64,000 nucleotides of DNA, from the NCBI GenBank assembly GCA_003674045.1, contig PENC01000004.1, positions 372,001 to 436,000 on the forward strand. Direction: 5' to 3'. Shown piece after piece: positions 8,712 through 17,775 of this stretch; within the stretch, counting starts at the first letter, position 1; each line of letters begins with the position of its first letter. Made by a program: the position numbers and the translations under genes. Origin of the DNA: Streptomyces griseocarneus (GTDB taxonomy: Bacteria > Actinomycetota > Actinomycetes > Streptomycetales > Streptomycetaceae). The notes beneath the pieces are model-generated. The model worked only from the letters and a program-made list of their open reading frames with translations, made no database searches and was not told where the DNA came from.

Positions 8712-9611
8712 CTACGACCAGTTCAGGCCCGTCAGCCGCTCGTACGCCTCGACGTACTTCGCCCGCGTCCGCTCCACGACCTCCTGCGGCAGCTCCGGCG
8801 GCGGCAGCTCGCCGTGGCGGTCCCAGCCGGAGCCGGGCGACGTGAGCCAGTCGCGGACGAACTGCTTGTCGAAGGAGGCCTGAGGGCGGCCCGGCTGCCA
8901 CTCGTCGGCGGGCCAGAAACGGGAGGAGTCGGGGGTGAGGACCTCGTCGGCGAGGACGAGGTCCCCGTCCGCGAAGCCGAATTCGAACTTCGTGTCGGCG
9001 AGGATGATGCCCCGGTCGCGGGCGATGTCACGGGCGCGGCCGTAGACGGCGAGGGTGGCCTGGCGGAGCTGGGCGGCGGTCTCCGCGCCCACCTGCCGGG
9101 CCACCTCCTCGTAGGAGACGTTCTCGTCGTGCTCGCCGACCGCCGCCTTGGTGGCCGGAGTGAAGATCGGCGACGGCAGCTCGGAGCCGTCGGCGAGCCC
9201 CTCGGGCAGCGCGAGCCCGCAGACGGTGCGGGTCTGCTCGTACTCGGTGAGGCCGGAGCCGGTCAGATAGCCGCGGGCCACGCACTCGACCGGCACCATC
9301 TCCAGCGGCCGGCACACCAGGGTGCGGCCCTCCCAGTCGGCGGGGGCGCCCGCGGGCAGCTCGGTGGAGATCACGTGGTTCGGCACCAGGTCGGTGAGGC
9401 GCTCGAACCACCACAGGGACAGCTGGGTGAGGACGCGGCCCTTGTCCGGGATCTCGGTGGGCAGCACCCAGTCGTACGCCGAGATGCGGTCGGAGGCGAC
9501 CATCACCAGGCGGCCGTCCCCGTCGCGGTAGAGGTCGCGCACCTTGCCCGTGTGCAGGTGCTCAAGGCCGGGCACCTCGACAGGTTCGGGCTTCTCTACG
9601 AATCCGGACAC
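8712..9611 (-). CDS. purC: Phosphoribosylaminoimidazole-succinocarboxamide (SAICAR) synthase
   Basis: A 299-residue PurC, step 8 of de novo purine synthesis: CAIR + L-aspartate + ATP to SAICAR. Diagnostic motifs are TGKVRDLY, the ATP-site lysine region, VECVARGYLTGSG, PATKAAVGEHDENVS and ILADTKFEFGF. The GTG at 9611 is chosen because GGAGGACGC precedes it and the protein begins at the usual point; an upstream in-frame extension is not conserved in style. It is convergent with the amine oxidase, 12 bp apart. It lies about 4 kb from purD, separated by an unrelated two-gene operon. Confidence 0.96.
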   Translation of the reverse strand: MSGFVEKPEPVEVPGLEHLHTGKVRDLYRDGDGRLVMVASDRISAYDWVLPTEIPDKGRVLTQLSLWWFERLTDLVPNHVISTELPAGAPADWEGRTLVCRPLEMVPVECVARGYLTGSGLTEYEQTRTVCGLALPEGLADGSELPSPIFTPATKAAVGEHDENVSYEEVARQVGAETAAQLRQATLAVYGRARDIARDRGIILADTKFEFGFADGDLVLADEVLTPDSSRFWPADEWQPGRPQASFDKQFVRDWLTSPGSGWDRHGELPPPELPQEVVERTRAKYVEAYERLTGLNWS

Positions 9612-9735
9612 GCGTCCTCCTGGTGGTTTGTCCAAGCACCACGATTCTGCCGTACACCCGTGCCCGTCGTACGGGGAGGGCCCGGGAAGGGGCGAGGAAG
9701 GGCTGGGGAAAGGCCGGGGAAGGGCCGGGGAAGGC

Positions 9736-11223
9736 TCAGCCGCGCTTGCAGATGCGGTCGAGGAGGTTGGCCGTGGCCTTCTGGACGCGGGTGTCCACAT
9801 GGCCGGGCCGGTCCAGGGCGGGGGACCAGGCGAAGGTCCCCGAGGCGAAGACCAGGGCCCCGCTGGGCGCCCGGTAGAGCGACGTCTCCTGGTGCCGCTT
9901 GGCGCCCGCCGCGTCCGTGTACGGCGAGTGCGCGAGCAGGATGCGGCGGGTGTGCGCGGGCAGGGCCGTTCGGGGGAAATAGCGGTCGGCCTCGCCCGCC
10001 ACCAGGCCGGGCAGCTCGTCGCCCTCGCCGGCGCCGGTGGCGTCCCACAGCCAGTGGCCGGCGTTGCGCACGATCATGGGGGCCGGTTCGGGCACCGGGC
10101 CCGCGTACTGGATGCCCAGCACCTGCTGCTCGGCGGGCTGGGAGTCGCGCCAGAGGGCGGAACGGCCGGGGCCGCGGTGCTTGCGGCAGGTCAGCAGATG
10201 GTCGGGGCCCGCCGGGGAGGCGGCGAGCTCGCACTGCCAGTACATGCTGTTCGCGGAGAGGAACACCAGGGACGTGCCGCAGTCGCGCGCCTGCTCGGCG
10301 GCGCGGCGCATGGCGGGCGACCAGTACTCGTCGTGGCCGGGGAAGACCAGGCCGCGGTATCTGGAGGTGTCGACGCGGCCCGCGTGCAGGTCACGGGTGT
10401 CGGCGTAGGCGAGGTCGTAGCCGTAGCGCTCGGCCCAGCGGATGAAGTCGTACGCGTGGCCCACGTGCAGCGGCAGGCCCGCGCCCGCGAACGGGCGGTC
10501 GAAGGAGACCGTGGTGGCCGCGTCCCGCTCGCCCAGCAGCCTGCCCTCCTCGTCCCACGCGTGGTAGAAGCTCGCGCCCGTGCGGCCGTCCTCGGGGTAG
10601 AGGTTGTACGCCTGCCAGGTGATGTCCGGCAGGACGAGCAGCAGGTCGGCCGGGTGGGTGTCGCGGACGAGGAACGGGATGTGGCTGCGGTGGCCGTCGG
10701 CCGTGGTCAGCACGGCCACATAGGCGCCCAGGCTCCAGTAGCTGGGGATCTGCAGCCGCCAGGAGAGCCACCAGTGGTGGCAGGAGACCGTGCGGTCGAC
10801 GGTGAGCGGCGCGGGCTGCACGATGCCGGACAGCCGCGGGCTGGTGGTGATCTTCGCGGCGCCGTCGCCCGCGTAGTGGCCGATGCGGTAGACGTCCACG
10901 CTGAAGCGCTGCGGCGGGTTCACCGTGATGCGGAAGTCCACGGCCTCGCCGGGGGAGACGGCGCTGTTGGACGCGAAGCCCTTGATCTGGCGGCGCACGT
11001 CGTCGGCGGTACGGGGCACGGGGACGCCCGCCGCGGCCGCGGCCCGCCGCCGCTTCGGCACATGGCTCTCCGCGTACCAGGGGATGACGCGGCCGGTCTC
11101 GTCCACATACGCCTCGCTGTCGCGCAGCCAGGGCAGCGGGCCCTGCCCGAAGGGGTCGGTGACGGCATGCGTGAGCGCCCCCGACTCCCAGCGGCGGATC
11201 CGGTCCGTGCCCTCCGTGACCAT
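9736..11223 (-). CDS. N,N-dimethylformamidase large-subunit-like protein
   Basis: A 495-residue protein with an N-terminal beta-sandwich-like half (VDVYRIGHYAGDGAAKI) and a C-terminal half like the glutamine-amidotransferase-like domain of the N,N-dimethylformamidase beta subunit (LLVLPDITWQAYN, RGLVFPGHDEYWS, LVFLSANSMYWQ). Actinobacterial members are mostly uncharacterised, so amide hydrolysis is only a hint. There is no secretion signal. ATG 11223 follows AGGGAGCTCG. The gene starts 8 bp after the end of the M48-like gene (same strand), so the two are almost certainly one operon; the link between them is unknown. Confidence 0.7.
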   Translation of the reverse strand: MVTEGTDRIRRWESGALTHAVTDPFGQGPLPWLRDSEAYVDETGRVIPWYAESHVPKRRRAAAAAGVPVPRTADDVRRQIKGFASNSAVSPGEAVDFRITVNPPQRFSVDVYRIGHYAGDGAAKITTSPRLSGIVQPAPLTVDRTVSCHHWWLSWRLQIPSYWSLGAYVAVLTTADGHRSHIPFLVRDTHPADLLLVLPDITWQAYNLYPEDGRTGASFYHAWDEEGRLLGERDAATTVSFDRPFAGAGLPLHVGHAYDFIRWAERYGYDLAYADTRDLHAGRVDTSRYRGLVFPGHDEYWSPAMRRAAEQARDCGTSLVFLSANSMYWQCELAASPAGPDHLLTCRKHRGPGRSALWRDSQPAEQQVLGIQYAGPVPEPAPMIVRNAGHWLWDATGAGEGDELPGLVAGEADRYFPRTALPAHTRRILLAHSPYTDAAGAKRHQETSLYRAPSGALVFASGTFAWSPALDRPGHVDTRVQKATANLLDRICKRG

Positions 11224-11231
11224 CGAGCTCC

Positions 11232-12986
11232 CTACACCAGGCGGACGGGTTTCTCGGGTCGGACGCCGACCTCGCCGAGCCAGGTCCGCAGCGGCCCGGC
11301 GTCGCCGTCCTCGATCAGGCTCAGGACCGTGCGCGCCAGGTCGGCCCGGCGGGCGCCGCCGACGAGCAGGGCGGGGCCGTCCAGCCAGTCGAGCCCGGGG
11401 GCGGCCCCGGCGGTGTCGACCGCGGCGCAGCACACCATGGCCGTCACATGGTCGGTGAGCAGCTCGCGGCCGCTGCGGGGCGGCTGGAGGGGGAAGAGCG
11501 GGCTGAGCCCGTCGACCCAGGGGTCGCGCGCGGAGCCGAACGCACGGTTCGCGGCGAGCTCCTGCCGGGCCGCCTCCCTGGCCACCTCGGCGCTCAGCCG
11601 CAGCTCCAGCTCCTCCGCGACCCCGCTGCCCGCCGGGCCCGCGAGCCGGTCGAGGATCCGGGCCACGGTGGGGGCGGCGGGCGAGACGGGCGGGACGGCG
11701 GGGACGACGGGGACGAGCTCCTGCCCGACGGGCGCGCCGCCGACGGGCACGGGCACGGGTTCGGGCTCCGGCTCGGGGACGCCGTCCGGCACGGCCGCGG
11801 GGACGCCCTGCGCGTACGGGCCGGGGATGTCGTCCAGGACGCGGTGCAGGCGGGCCGCCTCCAGCCGCCACTTCCGGTCGACGACCTCCTCCGGGTACTG
11901 GCTCCAGGCGACCGGAGCCCACTCGGGCCCGGACACGGTGGGGCCGCCGTGGAAGAGGCGGGCGGCCAGCAGGGAGGCGGCCTCGTCCATGGCGCCGGGC
12001 TCCTCCAGCAGGTCGCACGCGGGGCGCTCGCCCAGCCGGGAGGTGAAGCCCTCGGCGAGGCGGTCGCGGCGGGAGAGCTCGGTGAGGGCGGAGACGACGC
12101 CCGCGTCGAGCCGGGAGGGCCAGCGGCCCATGCGCCAGGCCGGCAGGGCCACGCGGTTCAGCAGGCGGTCCCAGCCCGCGTAGGCGAGGCCCACCTGCTC
12201 CTGGGCGACGATCCGCAGGCCGTAGTCGACGGCCTGGGCGCGCTCGGAGGCGGCGGCCGCGACCCCGCGCTCCATCTCGGCGGCGTGCTCGCGGCAGGAG
12301 TGCAGCAGCAGCCGGGCGACACCCCCGACGAACGCGAGGGCCGGGCGCCCCGCGGCGACGGCCACGGCGGCGTCCAGGCCCCGGACGAAGCGGCGGGCGG
12401 CGGCTATGTCGGGGTTCGCCGAGGGACCCGTGCCCGCGACGACCGGCGCCAGCAGGGCACGCAGCTCGGCGACGCGCATCCACCACAGGAACGGCGAGCC
12501 GATCACCAGCACCGGCGCGGCCCCCGTACGCCGCAGGGGGCGCGCGAGAAGCTGCCGGGCGCCGCGCGCCGGGTCGAGCGCCGGGTGTGTGCGATCCTCC
12601 AGCCAGCTGTCGCAGTCCGGCGTCAGGGCCATGGCCGAGGGCGCCGGGACGTCCAGCCGCTCGGCGAGCTCGCGCACCAGCCGGTAGAGGTCGGGAGCCG
12701 TCTCCTCCGGGATCGGGACGGTGGGGCTCAGCGCGGGCCTGGCCCGCACGACCACCGCGGCCACCGCCGCCGCCAGCAGCAGGGCCAGGACCGCCACGCC
12801 GACGAGCGCCCAGCGCGCCGTGGACCAGCCCCCGCCGTCCGGGAGACGGCCCATGGCGACGCCCGCCAGCAGCACGACGGCGACCGCCGCGGGCACCAGG
12901 GCGACGGCCACGGCGGCACTGCGGATGCGCAGCACCGCGAGGGCTTTCGCGCGTGCCACCAGCACGCCTGCTTCCGGAACTGCCAC
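11232..12986 (-). CDS. Degenerate M48 peptidase-like membrane protein lacking the zinc motif
   Basis: 584 residues: two adjacent membrane helices (about residues 15-90), then a segment laid out like a bacterial M48 peptidase (APSAMALTPDCDSW, VLVIGSPFLWW, AELRALLAPVVAG, ARRFVRGLDAAVAVAAGRPA, MERGVAAAA). M48 enzymes carry HExxH right after the LRA(V/L)LA strand; here that position reads LAPVVAG, and the downstream Glu/Asp ligand motif reads EMERGVAAAA. Both zinc-binding elements are gone, so it is probably not a protease. The C-terminal half is Pro/Glu/Val-rich and unrecognised. The start GTG at 12986 follows AGGGGGTGATC. First gene of a two-gene operon. Confidence 0.65.
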   Translation of the reverse strand: MAVPEAGVLVARAKALAVLRIRSAAVAVALVPAAVAVVLLAGVAMGRLPDGGGWSTARWALVGVAVLALLLAAAVAAVVVRARPALSPTVPIPEETAPDLYRLVRELAERLDVPAPSAMALTPDCDSWLEDRTHPALDPARGARQLLARPLRRTGAAPVLVIGSPFLWWMRVAELRALLAPVVAGTGPSANPDIAAARRFVRGLDAAVAVAAGRPALAFVGGVARLLLHSCREHAAEMERGVAAAASERAQAVDYGLRIVAQEQVGLAYAGWDRLLNRVALPAWRMGRWPSRLDAGVVSALTELSRRDRLAEGFTSRLGERPACDLLEEPGAMDEAASLLAARLFHGGPTVSGPEWAPVAWSQYPEEVVDRKWRLEAARLHRVLDDIPGPYAQGVPAAVPDGVPEPEPEPVPVPVGGAPVGQELVPVVPAVPPVSPAAPTVARILDRLAGPAGSGVAEELELRLSAEVAREAARQELAANRAFGSARDPWVDGLSPLFPLQPPRSGRELLTDHVTAMVCCAAVDTAGAAPGLDWLDGPALLVGGARRADLARTVLSLIEDGDAGPLRTWLGEVGVRPEKPVRLV

Positions 12987-13254
12987 GAGACCGATCACCC
13001 CCTGTTGCCAGTTTGGGCTCTGCCGAGGAGTGCGACAGCGGTGCGGTGCGTAGTGCGCCGCCTCCCCCCACTGTGGCACCGGGCTCTGACATCGCAATGC
13101 CGGTGGGCCAGTTGCCGGATGCACTTGGCTTGCGCCGCACCCTAGTTGGGGGTGCGGCGTGCGTCAGCCCATTGGGCAATCGGTCACCCGATGGAATGGC
13201 TTTGGTCAGGGCCGCTGCGCTAGCCGTGCGGCTTGTGCCACCTGGGTCACCCCG

Positions 13255-13582
13255 GGGTGCGTCTTGCTGTCGGTGGGCGGGTGCGGGTTGTGTGTGGCTT
13301 GTCGCGCTCGCGCGGCGGAGCCGCACAGTGTCACAGCCCCGCGCCCCTGGGTGCGTGCGTGGCCGGGGGAGGGGCCTCCGGCCGGAACCTGAAACGCGGT
13401 GCGTGCGGCCGATTCGGGTTGCGTGCCGTGACGATGCACCGTCGTTCCAGAACCCGCCCTCCGGCCCCGCCCCCTCCGCCGTCGGTTGGCCGTGCCCCGT
13501 CAGGGGCGCGGGGAACTGCGCGATCAGCCCCCACCGGGCCACAGACGCGCGCGGAAGCGCAAGCCACACCCCGGTAGGCGCG
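13255..13582. repeat. Dispersed intergenic element, copy R3 (full length)
   Basis: Fills most of the 629-bp gap 12987-13615. Outer arms: ACAGCCCCGCGCCCCTGG near 13333 and CAGGGGCGCGGGGAACTGCG at 13501. Inner arms: CCGGAACCTGAAACGCGG at 13383 and CGTTCCAGAACCCGCCC near 13444, forming a long imperfect hairpin. The right end is ACCCCGGTAGGCGC. No gene is supported in this gap. Confidence 0.8.
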
Positions 13583-13615
13583 GGGTTCAGGGCCGCACCC
13601 ACCACGGGTTCACAC

Positions 13616-14863
13616 CTAAGCCGTCGCCGCCTTCGCCGCGATGTCCGTGCGGTGGTGGGAGCCCGCCAGGCGTACGTGGGAGACGCCCTCGTACGCGCGG
13701 TCGCGGGCCTCCGCCAGGGAGGAACCCGTCGCCGTCACGGACAGGACGCGGCCGCCCGCGCTCACGACCTCGCCGGACTCGTTGAGGGCCGTGCCCGCGT
13801 GGAGGACGTAGGCCGAGTCGACGGAGGCCACGTCGGCCAGGCCCTCGATGACGTCGCCGGTGCGCGGCGTGCCGGGGTAGTTGTGGGAAGCGACGACGAC
13901 GGTCACCGCGGCGCCGTCGCTCCAGCGCAGCGGCGGGAGCTCCGCGAGTCTCCCCGTCGCGGCGGCGTGCAGCAGCCCGGCCAGCGGAGTCTTGAGGCGG
14001 GCCAGGACGACCTGCGTCTCGGGGTCGCCGAAGCGCGCGTTGAACTCGATCACGCGGACGCCGCGCGAGGTGATCGCGAGCCCCGCGTAGAGCAGGCCGG
14101 AGAAGGGCGTGCCACGGCGCCGGAGCTCGTCCACCGTGGGCTGGAGGACGGTGCGGAGGACCTCGTCCACCAGGGAGGGCTCGGCCCAGGGCAGCGGGGA
14201 GTACGCGCCCATGCCACCCGTGTTCGGACCCTCGTCGCCGTCGAGGGCGCGCTTGAAGTCCTGGGCGGGCTGGAGCGGGACGACGGTCTCGCCGTCGGTG
14301 ACGGCGAAGAGGGAGACCTCGGGGCCGTCGAGGAACTCCTCGATCACCACGCTGCCGCAGGCGAGCGCGTGCTCGCGGGCGGCGGCGAGATCGGCGGTGA
14401 CGACGACGCCCTTGCCCGCCGCGAGCCCGTCGTCCTTGACGACGTACGGGGCGCCGAAGGCGTCGAGGGCCGCGTCGATCTCGGCGGGGCCGGTACAGAC
14501 GTAGGCACGGGCGGTGGGCACGTTGGCGCAGGCCATGACGTCCTTCGCGAACGCCTTGGAGCCCTCCAGCCGCGCCGCCTCCGCCGAGGGGCCGAAGACG
14601 GGGATGCCGCGCTCGCGGACGGCGTCGGAGACACCCGCGACCAGCGGGGCCTCGGGGCCGACGACCACGAGGTCCGCGCCCAGGGACACGGCCAGGTCGG
14701 CGACGGCCCCGCCGTCGAGGGCGTCCACCGGGTGCAGCTCCGCCACCTCGGCGATGCCTGCGTTGCCGGGGGCGCAGTGCAGCGCGGTGACGTCGGGGTC
14801 GAGGGACAGAGAGCGGCACAGGGCATGTTCGCGGGCGCCGCCGCCGATGACGAGGACCTTCAC
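13616..14863 (-). CDS. purD: Phosphoribosylamine-glycine ligase (GAR synthetase)
   Basis: A 415-residue ATP-grasp ligase for step 2 of purine synthesis: phosphoribosylamine + glycine + ATP to GAR. Motifs: KVLVIGGGAREHAL at the N-terminus, GLAAGKGVVV in the ATP-grasp lid, GPNTGGMGAYSP, and EFNARFGDPE with metal ligands. The start GTG at 14863 gives the conserved MKVLVIGGG N-terminus; GTG at 14872 is an alternative. It is transcribed divergently from the SLATT gene across a 260-bp intergenic region. A copy of the dispersed element lies just beyond its stop. Confidence 0.96.
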   Translation of the reverse strand: MKVLVIGGGAREHALCRSLSLDPDVTALHCAPGNAGIAEVAELHPVDALDGGAVADLAVSLGADLVVVGPEAPLVAGVSDAVRERGIPVFGPSAEAARLEGSKAFAKDVMACANVPTARAYVCTGPAEIDAALDAFGAPYVVKDDGLAAGKGVVVTADLAAAREHALACGSVVIEEFLDGPEVSLFAVTDGETVVPLQPAQDFKRALDGDEGPNTGGMGAYSPLPWAEPSLVDEVLRTVLQPTVDELRRRGTPFSGLLYAGLAITSRGVRVIEFNARFGDPETQVVLARLKTPLAGLLHAAATGRLAELPPLRWSDGAAVTVVVASHNYPGTPRTGDVIEGLADVASVDSAYVLHAGTALNESGEVVSAGGRVLSVTATGSSLAEARDRAYEGVSHVRLAGSHHRTDIAAKAATA

Positions 14864-15124
14864 ACCGGTCACCCTATTGCCTCGTCGACTGATCGATTTC
14901 CAGGGGCCGTCCGACGCGTACGGAAACGTCACTGCGCCGGTCCCGCACGGGTGGGGGACGGTGCCACCGTTCCGTACACCCACTCTTTCGGGTGAGTATG
15001 GCGCGGTCCTATACCGGATTCCGCAGCGCTTACGGACGGAAAAGCAGGGATCTTGTGTCCAAGACCGACCGTTCGGCGGTAGGAATGGGGGCTTCGCGTC
15101 CGTAGCGGCAGAGGGAGTGCACGG

Positions 15125-15856
15125 GTGAGCCAGCCGGAGATGCAGCCCGAAGGGCTCCCCCGCGAGCAGAGTGGGAGGCAGCGCGGCGACCTGCGTGGCC
15201 GCGCCTTCCCGCTCGGTGACTGGGGGGAGCCCGCGGAGCGTCTCGATGAGCTGTACCGATGGGTGGAGAACGGCGCGCTGTACCTCGTCGACTGGTATCT
15301 CGCCGACCGCGCCTGGAAACGTCGCTGGGCGCGGTCGCTGCGTATCAGCAGCGCGGTCTGTGCCACGGGGGGTGCGGCCCTGCCGCTGCTCCAGCTGACG
15401 AACGTGCTCGACACCGGCGCCACATGGGGCTTCCTGGGTCTGCTCGGGGCGGTGGCCTGCGTGGCCGCCGACCGCTACTTCGGGCTGACCTCGGGCTGGA
15501 TGCGGGCGGTGGCGACGGCCCAGGCCGTGCAGCGCCGCCTGGAGGCGCTCCAGTTCGACTGGGCGTCGGAGTGCGTGCGCGAGGTGCTCGGGCCGACGGA
15601 GGGCACGGCGAGCGAGGCGGCCGAGCGCTGCCTGACCGTCCTGCGGCGCTTCTCCGAGGACGTGGCGGAGCTCGTACGGGCCGAAACCGCCGACTGGATG
15701 GTGGAGTTCAGGGCGGGCCCGACGCCGCTGATGACGCAGTCCCTGGTGTCGTGGGGCCCGCGCGGCGAGGGCAACGGCCCGCTGCCGCGCTTCCCACTGC
15801 CTCCGGGGACGCGGCCCAACATGCCGCGCCAGCGTCCGCCGGAGTCCCCGCGCTGA
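15125..15856 (+). CDS. SLATT-domain two-helix membrane protein
   Basis: 243 residues. Residues about 35-150 match the SLATT layout: a long helix (LDELYRWVENGALYLVDWYL), two close membrane helices (ISSAVCATGGAALPLL and WGFLGLLGAVACVAADRYFG), then helices that follow the pore (AQAVQRRLEALQFDWA). SLATT proteins are predicted pore-forming effectors and in some contexts act with nucleotide-second-messenger defence enzymes; no such partner is visible here. The C-terminal tail is Pro-rich. GTG 15125 follows GAGGGAGTGCACGG. Alternatively it is a housekeeping membrane protein, as it sits in a stable region. Confidence 0.65.
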   Translation: MSQPEMQPEGLPREQSGRQRGDLRGRAFPLGDWGEPAERLDELYRWVENGALYLVDWYLADRAWKRRWARSLRISSAVCATGGAALPLLQLTNVLDTGATWGFLGLLGAVACVAADRYFGLTSGWMRAVATAQAVQRRLEALQFDWASECVREVLGPTEGTASEAAERCLTVLRRFSEDVAELVRAETADWMVEFRAGPTPLMTQSLVSWGPRGEGNGPLPRFPLPPGTRPNMPRQRPPESPR

Positions 15857-15868
15857 CGTCCGCGGGGA

Positions 15869-16519
15869 TCAACTGAATACGATCATCGACCCCTGGTTCA
15901 CACTACGGGTCGCCGCCGCGTGCAGCCCGAGCCACACGTGGCGCTCCCGCGCGAACGGGCTGGCGTCGTACGGTCCGGGCGCCGCGCGCTCCTCCAGGCC
16001 GGTGGGTCTCTCCGGCGCGGCCGGTGGAGCGGGCGGGTCGTCCGGGTCGATACCCAGCGCGGGCGCCACGGTGCGCAGCTCGCGCAGCAGGCCCTGACTG
16101 GATCCCAAGGGCCCGCCGCCTTCGAGGAGTTCCTCGTTGGACAGCGGGTGCGCGAAATCGACCGGCACATACGCCCCCGCGTGGTCGTAGTGCCAGACCA
16201 GATGCGACTCCTGAGCCGTCGCCTCGAACATCTCCAGCAACTGCTCGTAGTCCCCGCCGAGTTCGTCGACCGGCGACACGGTGAGACCGCACAGGGTGAG
16301 GAGGTGCGCCCGGCGCAGGAAGTGCAGGGCGTCGTAGTCGAATCCGGCGACCGGGGCTACGTCCCCCGACAGTCCGGGGACGTAGCCGAAGACGGGCACG
16401 GGCGGCAGGCCCGCGTCGTTCAGTGCCTTGTCGTAGGCCGCGATCTCCTCGGCGAACGGGTTGTCCGGGCTGTGGCACAGCACATCGACGAGGGGCACCA
16501 GCCAGAGGTCACAGGCCAC
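15869..16519 (-). CDS. Conserved hypothetical protein, unrecognised
   Basis: A 216-residue acidic soluble protein with no signal peptide or membrane helix. It has normal Streptomyces codon usage and a credible GTG start at 16519 with GAGAGTGAGCC upstream. The first half (MACDLWLVPLVDVLCHSPDNPFAEEI, only short parts quoted as landmarks; FDYDALHFLRRAHLLTLCGL) looks globular; residues 145-190 are Pro/Ala-rich. It converges on the SLATT gene with 12 bp between the stops. I do not recognise the family and infer no function. Confidence 0.6.
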   Translation of the reverse strand: MACDLWLVPLVDVLCHSPDNPFAEEIAAYDKALNDAGLPPVPVFGYVPGLSGDVAPVAGFDYDALHFLRRAHLLTLCGLTVSPVDELGGDYEQLLEMFEATAQESHLVWHYDHAGAYVPVDFAHPLSNEELLEGGGPLGSSQGLLRELRTVAPALGIDPDDPPAPPAAPERPTGLEERAAPGPYDASPFARERHVWLGLHAAATRSVNQGSMIVFS

Positions 16520-16769
16520 GTTGGCTCACTCTCGTGCGCGCCGACATTGGTCGGGCCACTGTAGTGGCACTTGCCGTTTTGTCGTACAGGGCGAACCGGG
16601 CGAAGTGGCTGCGTCCTGGCTGCGCCGCTGTTCGGGTTTTGTTCGGTTCAGTGCGTGTCTTGACCACGGGGGACGGGAATGGGGCGGGTGACCGGATTCC
16701 GTCCTCGCGCTGTGGAAAAAGTGGCTAGCTTACATCCCAAGTCCCTTTGCCCACCCGGGGGTTGAACGT

Positions 16770-17699
16770 ATGAGCGAGAAAATCGAGACGCCGGCCATGA
16801 CATTCGGCAAGGAGCTCAGATGCGCCCGCGAAGCGCGGGGGTGGTCGCAGTATGTGCTTTCCGAGGAGCTGCTCTTCAAGCAGTCGTACATCTCCAAGGT
16901 GGAGACCGGGAGGCAGCTGGCCAGCGCGGCCTTCGCCGAACAGTGCGACAAGGTCTTCGGTACGGCGGGCATGTTCGTCCGCCTGCGTCAGTGGGCGGTC
17001 GATTCCGGCAACGCCGTGTGGTTCATCCCGTATCTCCATATGGAGCGGGAGGCGCTGGCCATCCGTGAGTACGCGCCCACGCTGGTGCCCGGCATGCTGC
17101 AAACCCCGGGGTACGTCCAGGCTGTCTACCGAAGTGGACGCCCGGAAATCACGGGAGACGGGATCCAGCAGCGGGTGGTCAATCGTCAGCGGCGCCGGGA
17201 GATGCTCGACGGCCCGAACCCGCCCTCGTTCTGGGTGATCCTGCACGAGTCGGCCCTATGGACCTCCATGGGTGGCCCAAGCGTCATGAGGAAGCAGCTT
17301 CATCACCTCGTAGTGGCAGCCGAGCACCCGCGCATCACGCTCCAGGTCTTCCCGTTTGCCGGCTCTCCCGCGCGCGCGAACTCATTTACTGTGCTCACGC
17401 GGCAGGATCGAACTGAAATCCTGTACCAGGAGATTTTCGGGCGAGGGCGGATGGAGGACTCGGTGGAAGCGGTCACTGCGGCATCCGCGGCATTCGACCG
17501 ACTGCGCGCCAACGCCTTGTCGTTCGACGACTCCATCTCCCGCATCAGACACGTCATGGAGGTGTACACCCATGAGCGCGACCTCAGACCTCAGCCGTAC
17601 AGCGTGGGTCAAGAGCAGCCACAGCCAGGCAGACGACGGCAACTGCGTCGAGTGGGCCCCCACGTACGCATCATCCGCCCACGCCGTCCCCATACGTGA
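16770..17699 (+). CDS. XRE-family helix-turn-helix regulator with DUF5753 domain
   Basis: Residues 10-70 form an XRE helix-turn-helix (LRCAREARGWSQYVLSEELL, QSYISKVETGRQLAS). Residues 100-270 form DUF5753 (EAL..EYAPTLVPGMLQTPGYVQAV; LHESAL; ITLQVFPFAG). Such proteins pair with a small DUF397 protein encoded next door and act in Streptomyces development and antibiotic regulation (WhiJ-like systems). Start ATG 16770. The frame runs 128 bp into the DUF397 gene, adding about 40 Arg/Pro-rich residues after the point where the family normally ends, which suggests a late frameshift or lost stop. Confidence 0.85.
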   Translation: MSEKIETPAMTFGKELRCAREARGWSQYVLSEELLFKQSYISKVETGRQLASAAFAEQCDKVFGTAGMFVRLRQWAVDSGNAVWFIPYLHMEREALAIREYAPTLVPGMLQTPGYVQAVYRSGRPEITGDGIQQRVVNRQRRREMLDGPNPPSFWVILHESALWTSMGGPSVMRKQLHHLVVAAEHPRITLQVFPFAGSPARANSFTVLTRQDRTEILYQEIFGRGRMEDSVEAVTAASAAFDRLRANALSFDDSISRIRHVMEVYTHERDLRPQPYSVGQEQPQPGRRRQLRRVGPHVRIIRPRRPHT

Positions 17700-17775
17700 C
17701 AGCAAGCAGCGGCCCGGCGGATCGATACTCACCGTCCCGCCGGGCGCGTGGGGGGACTTCGTGGGTCAGACCTGA
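17572..17775 (+). CDS. DUF397 protein, partner of the upstream DUF5753 regulator
   Basis: 67 residues: TAWVKSSHSQADDGNCVEWA is the DUF397 signature, followed by PIRDSKQRPGGSILTVPPGAWGDFV. DUF397 proteins are thought to oppose or modulate the paired DUF5753 regulator. ATG 17572 follows GGAGGTGTACACC. It overlaps the regulator's frame by 128 bp in a different frame, and its stop overlaps the convergent dehydratase by 10 bp. Codon bias in the overlap fits this frame better than the regulator's. Confidence 0.82.
   Translation: MSATSDLSRTAWVKSSHSQADDGNCVEWAPTYASSAHAVPIRDSKQRPGGSILTVPPGAWGDFVGQT

Noticed and set aside
15125..16519. A defence island around the SLATT gene
   Set aside because: No nucleotidyltransferase, SLOG or nuclease partner is adjacent, and surrounding genes are housekeeping, so no system is claimed.
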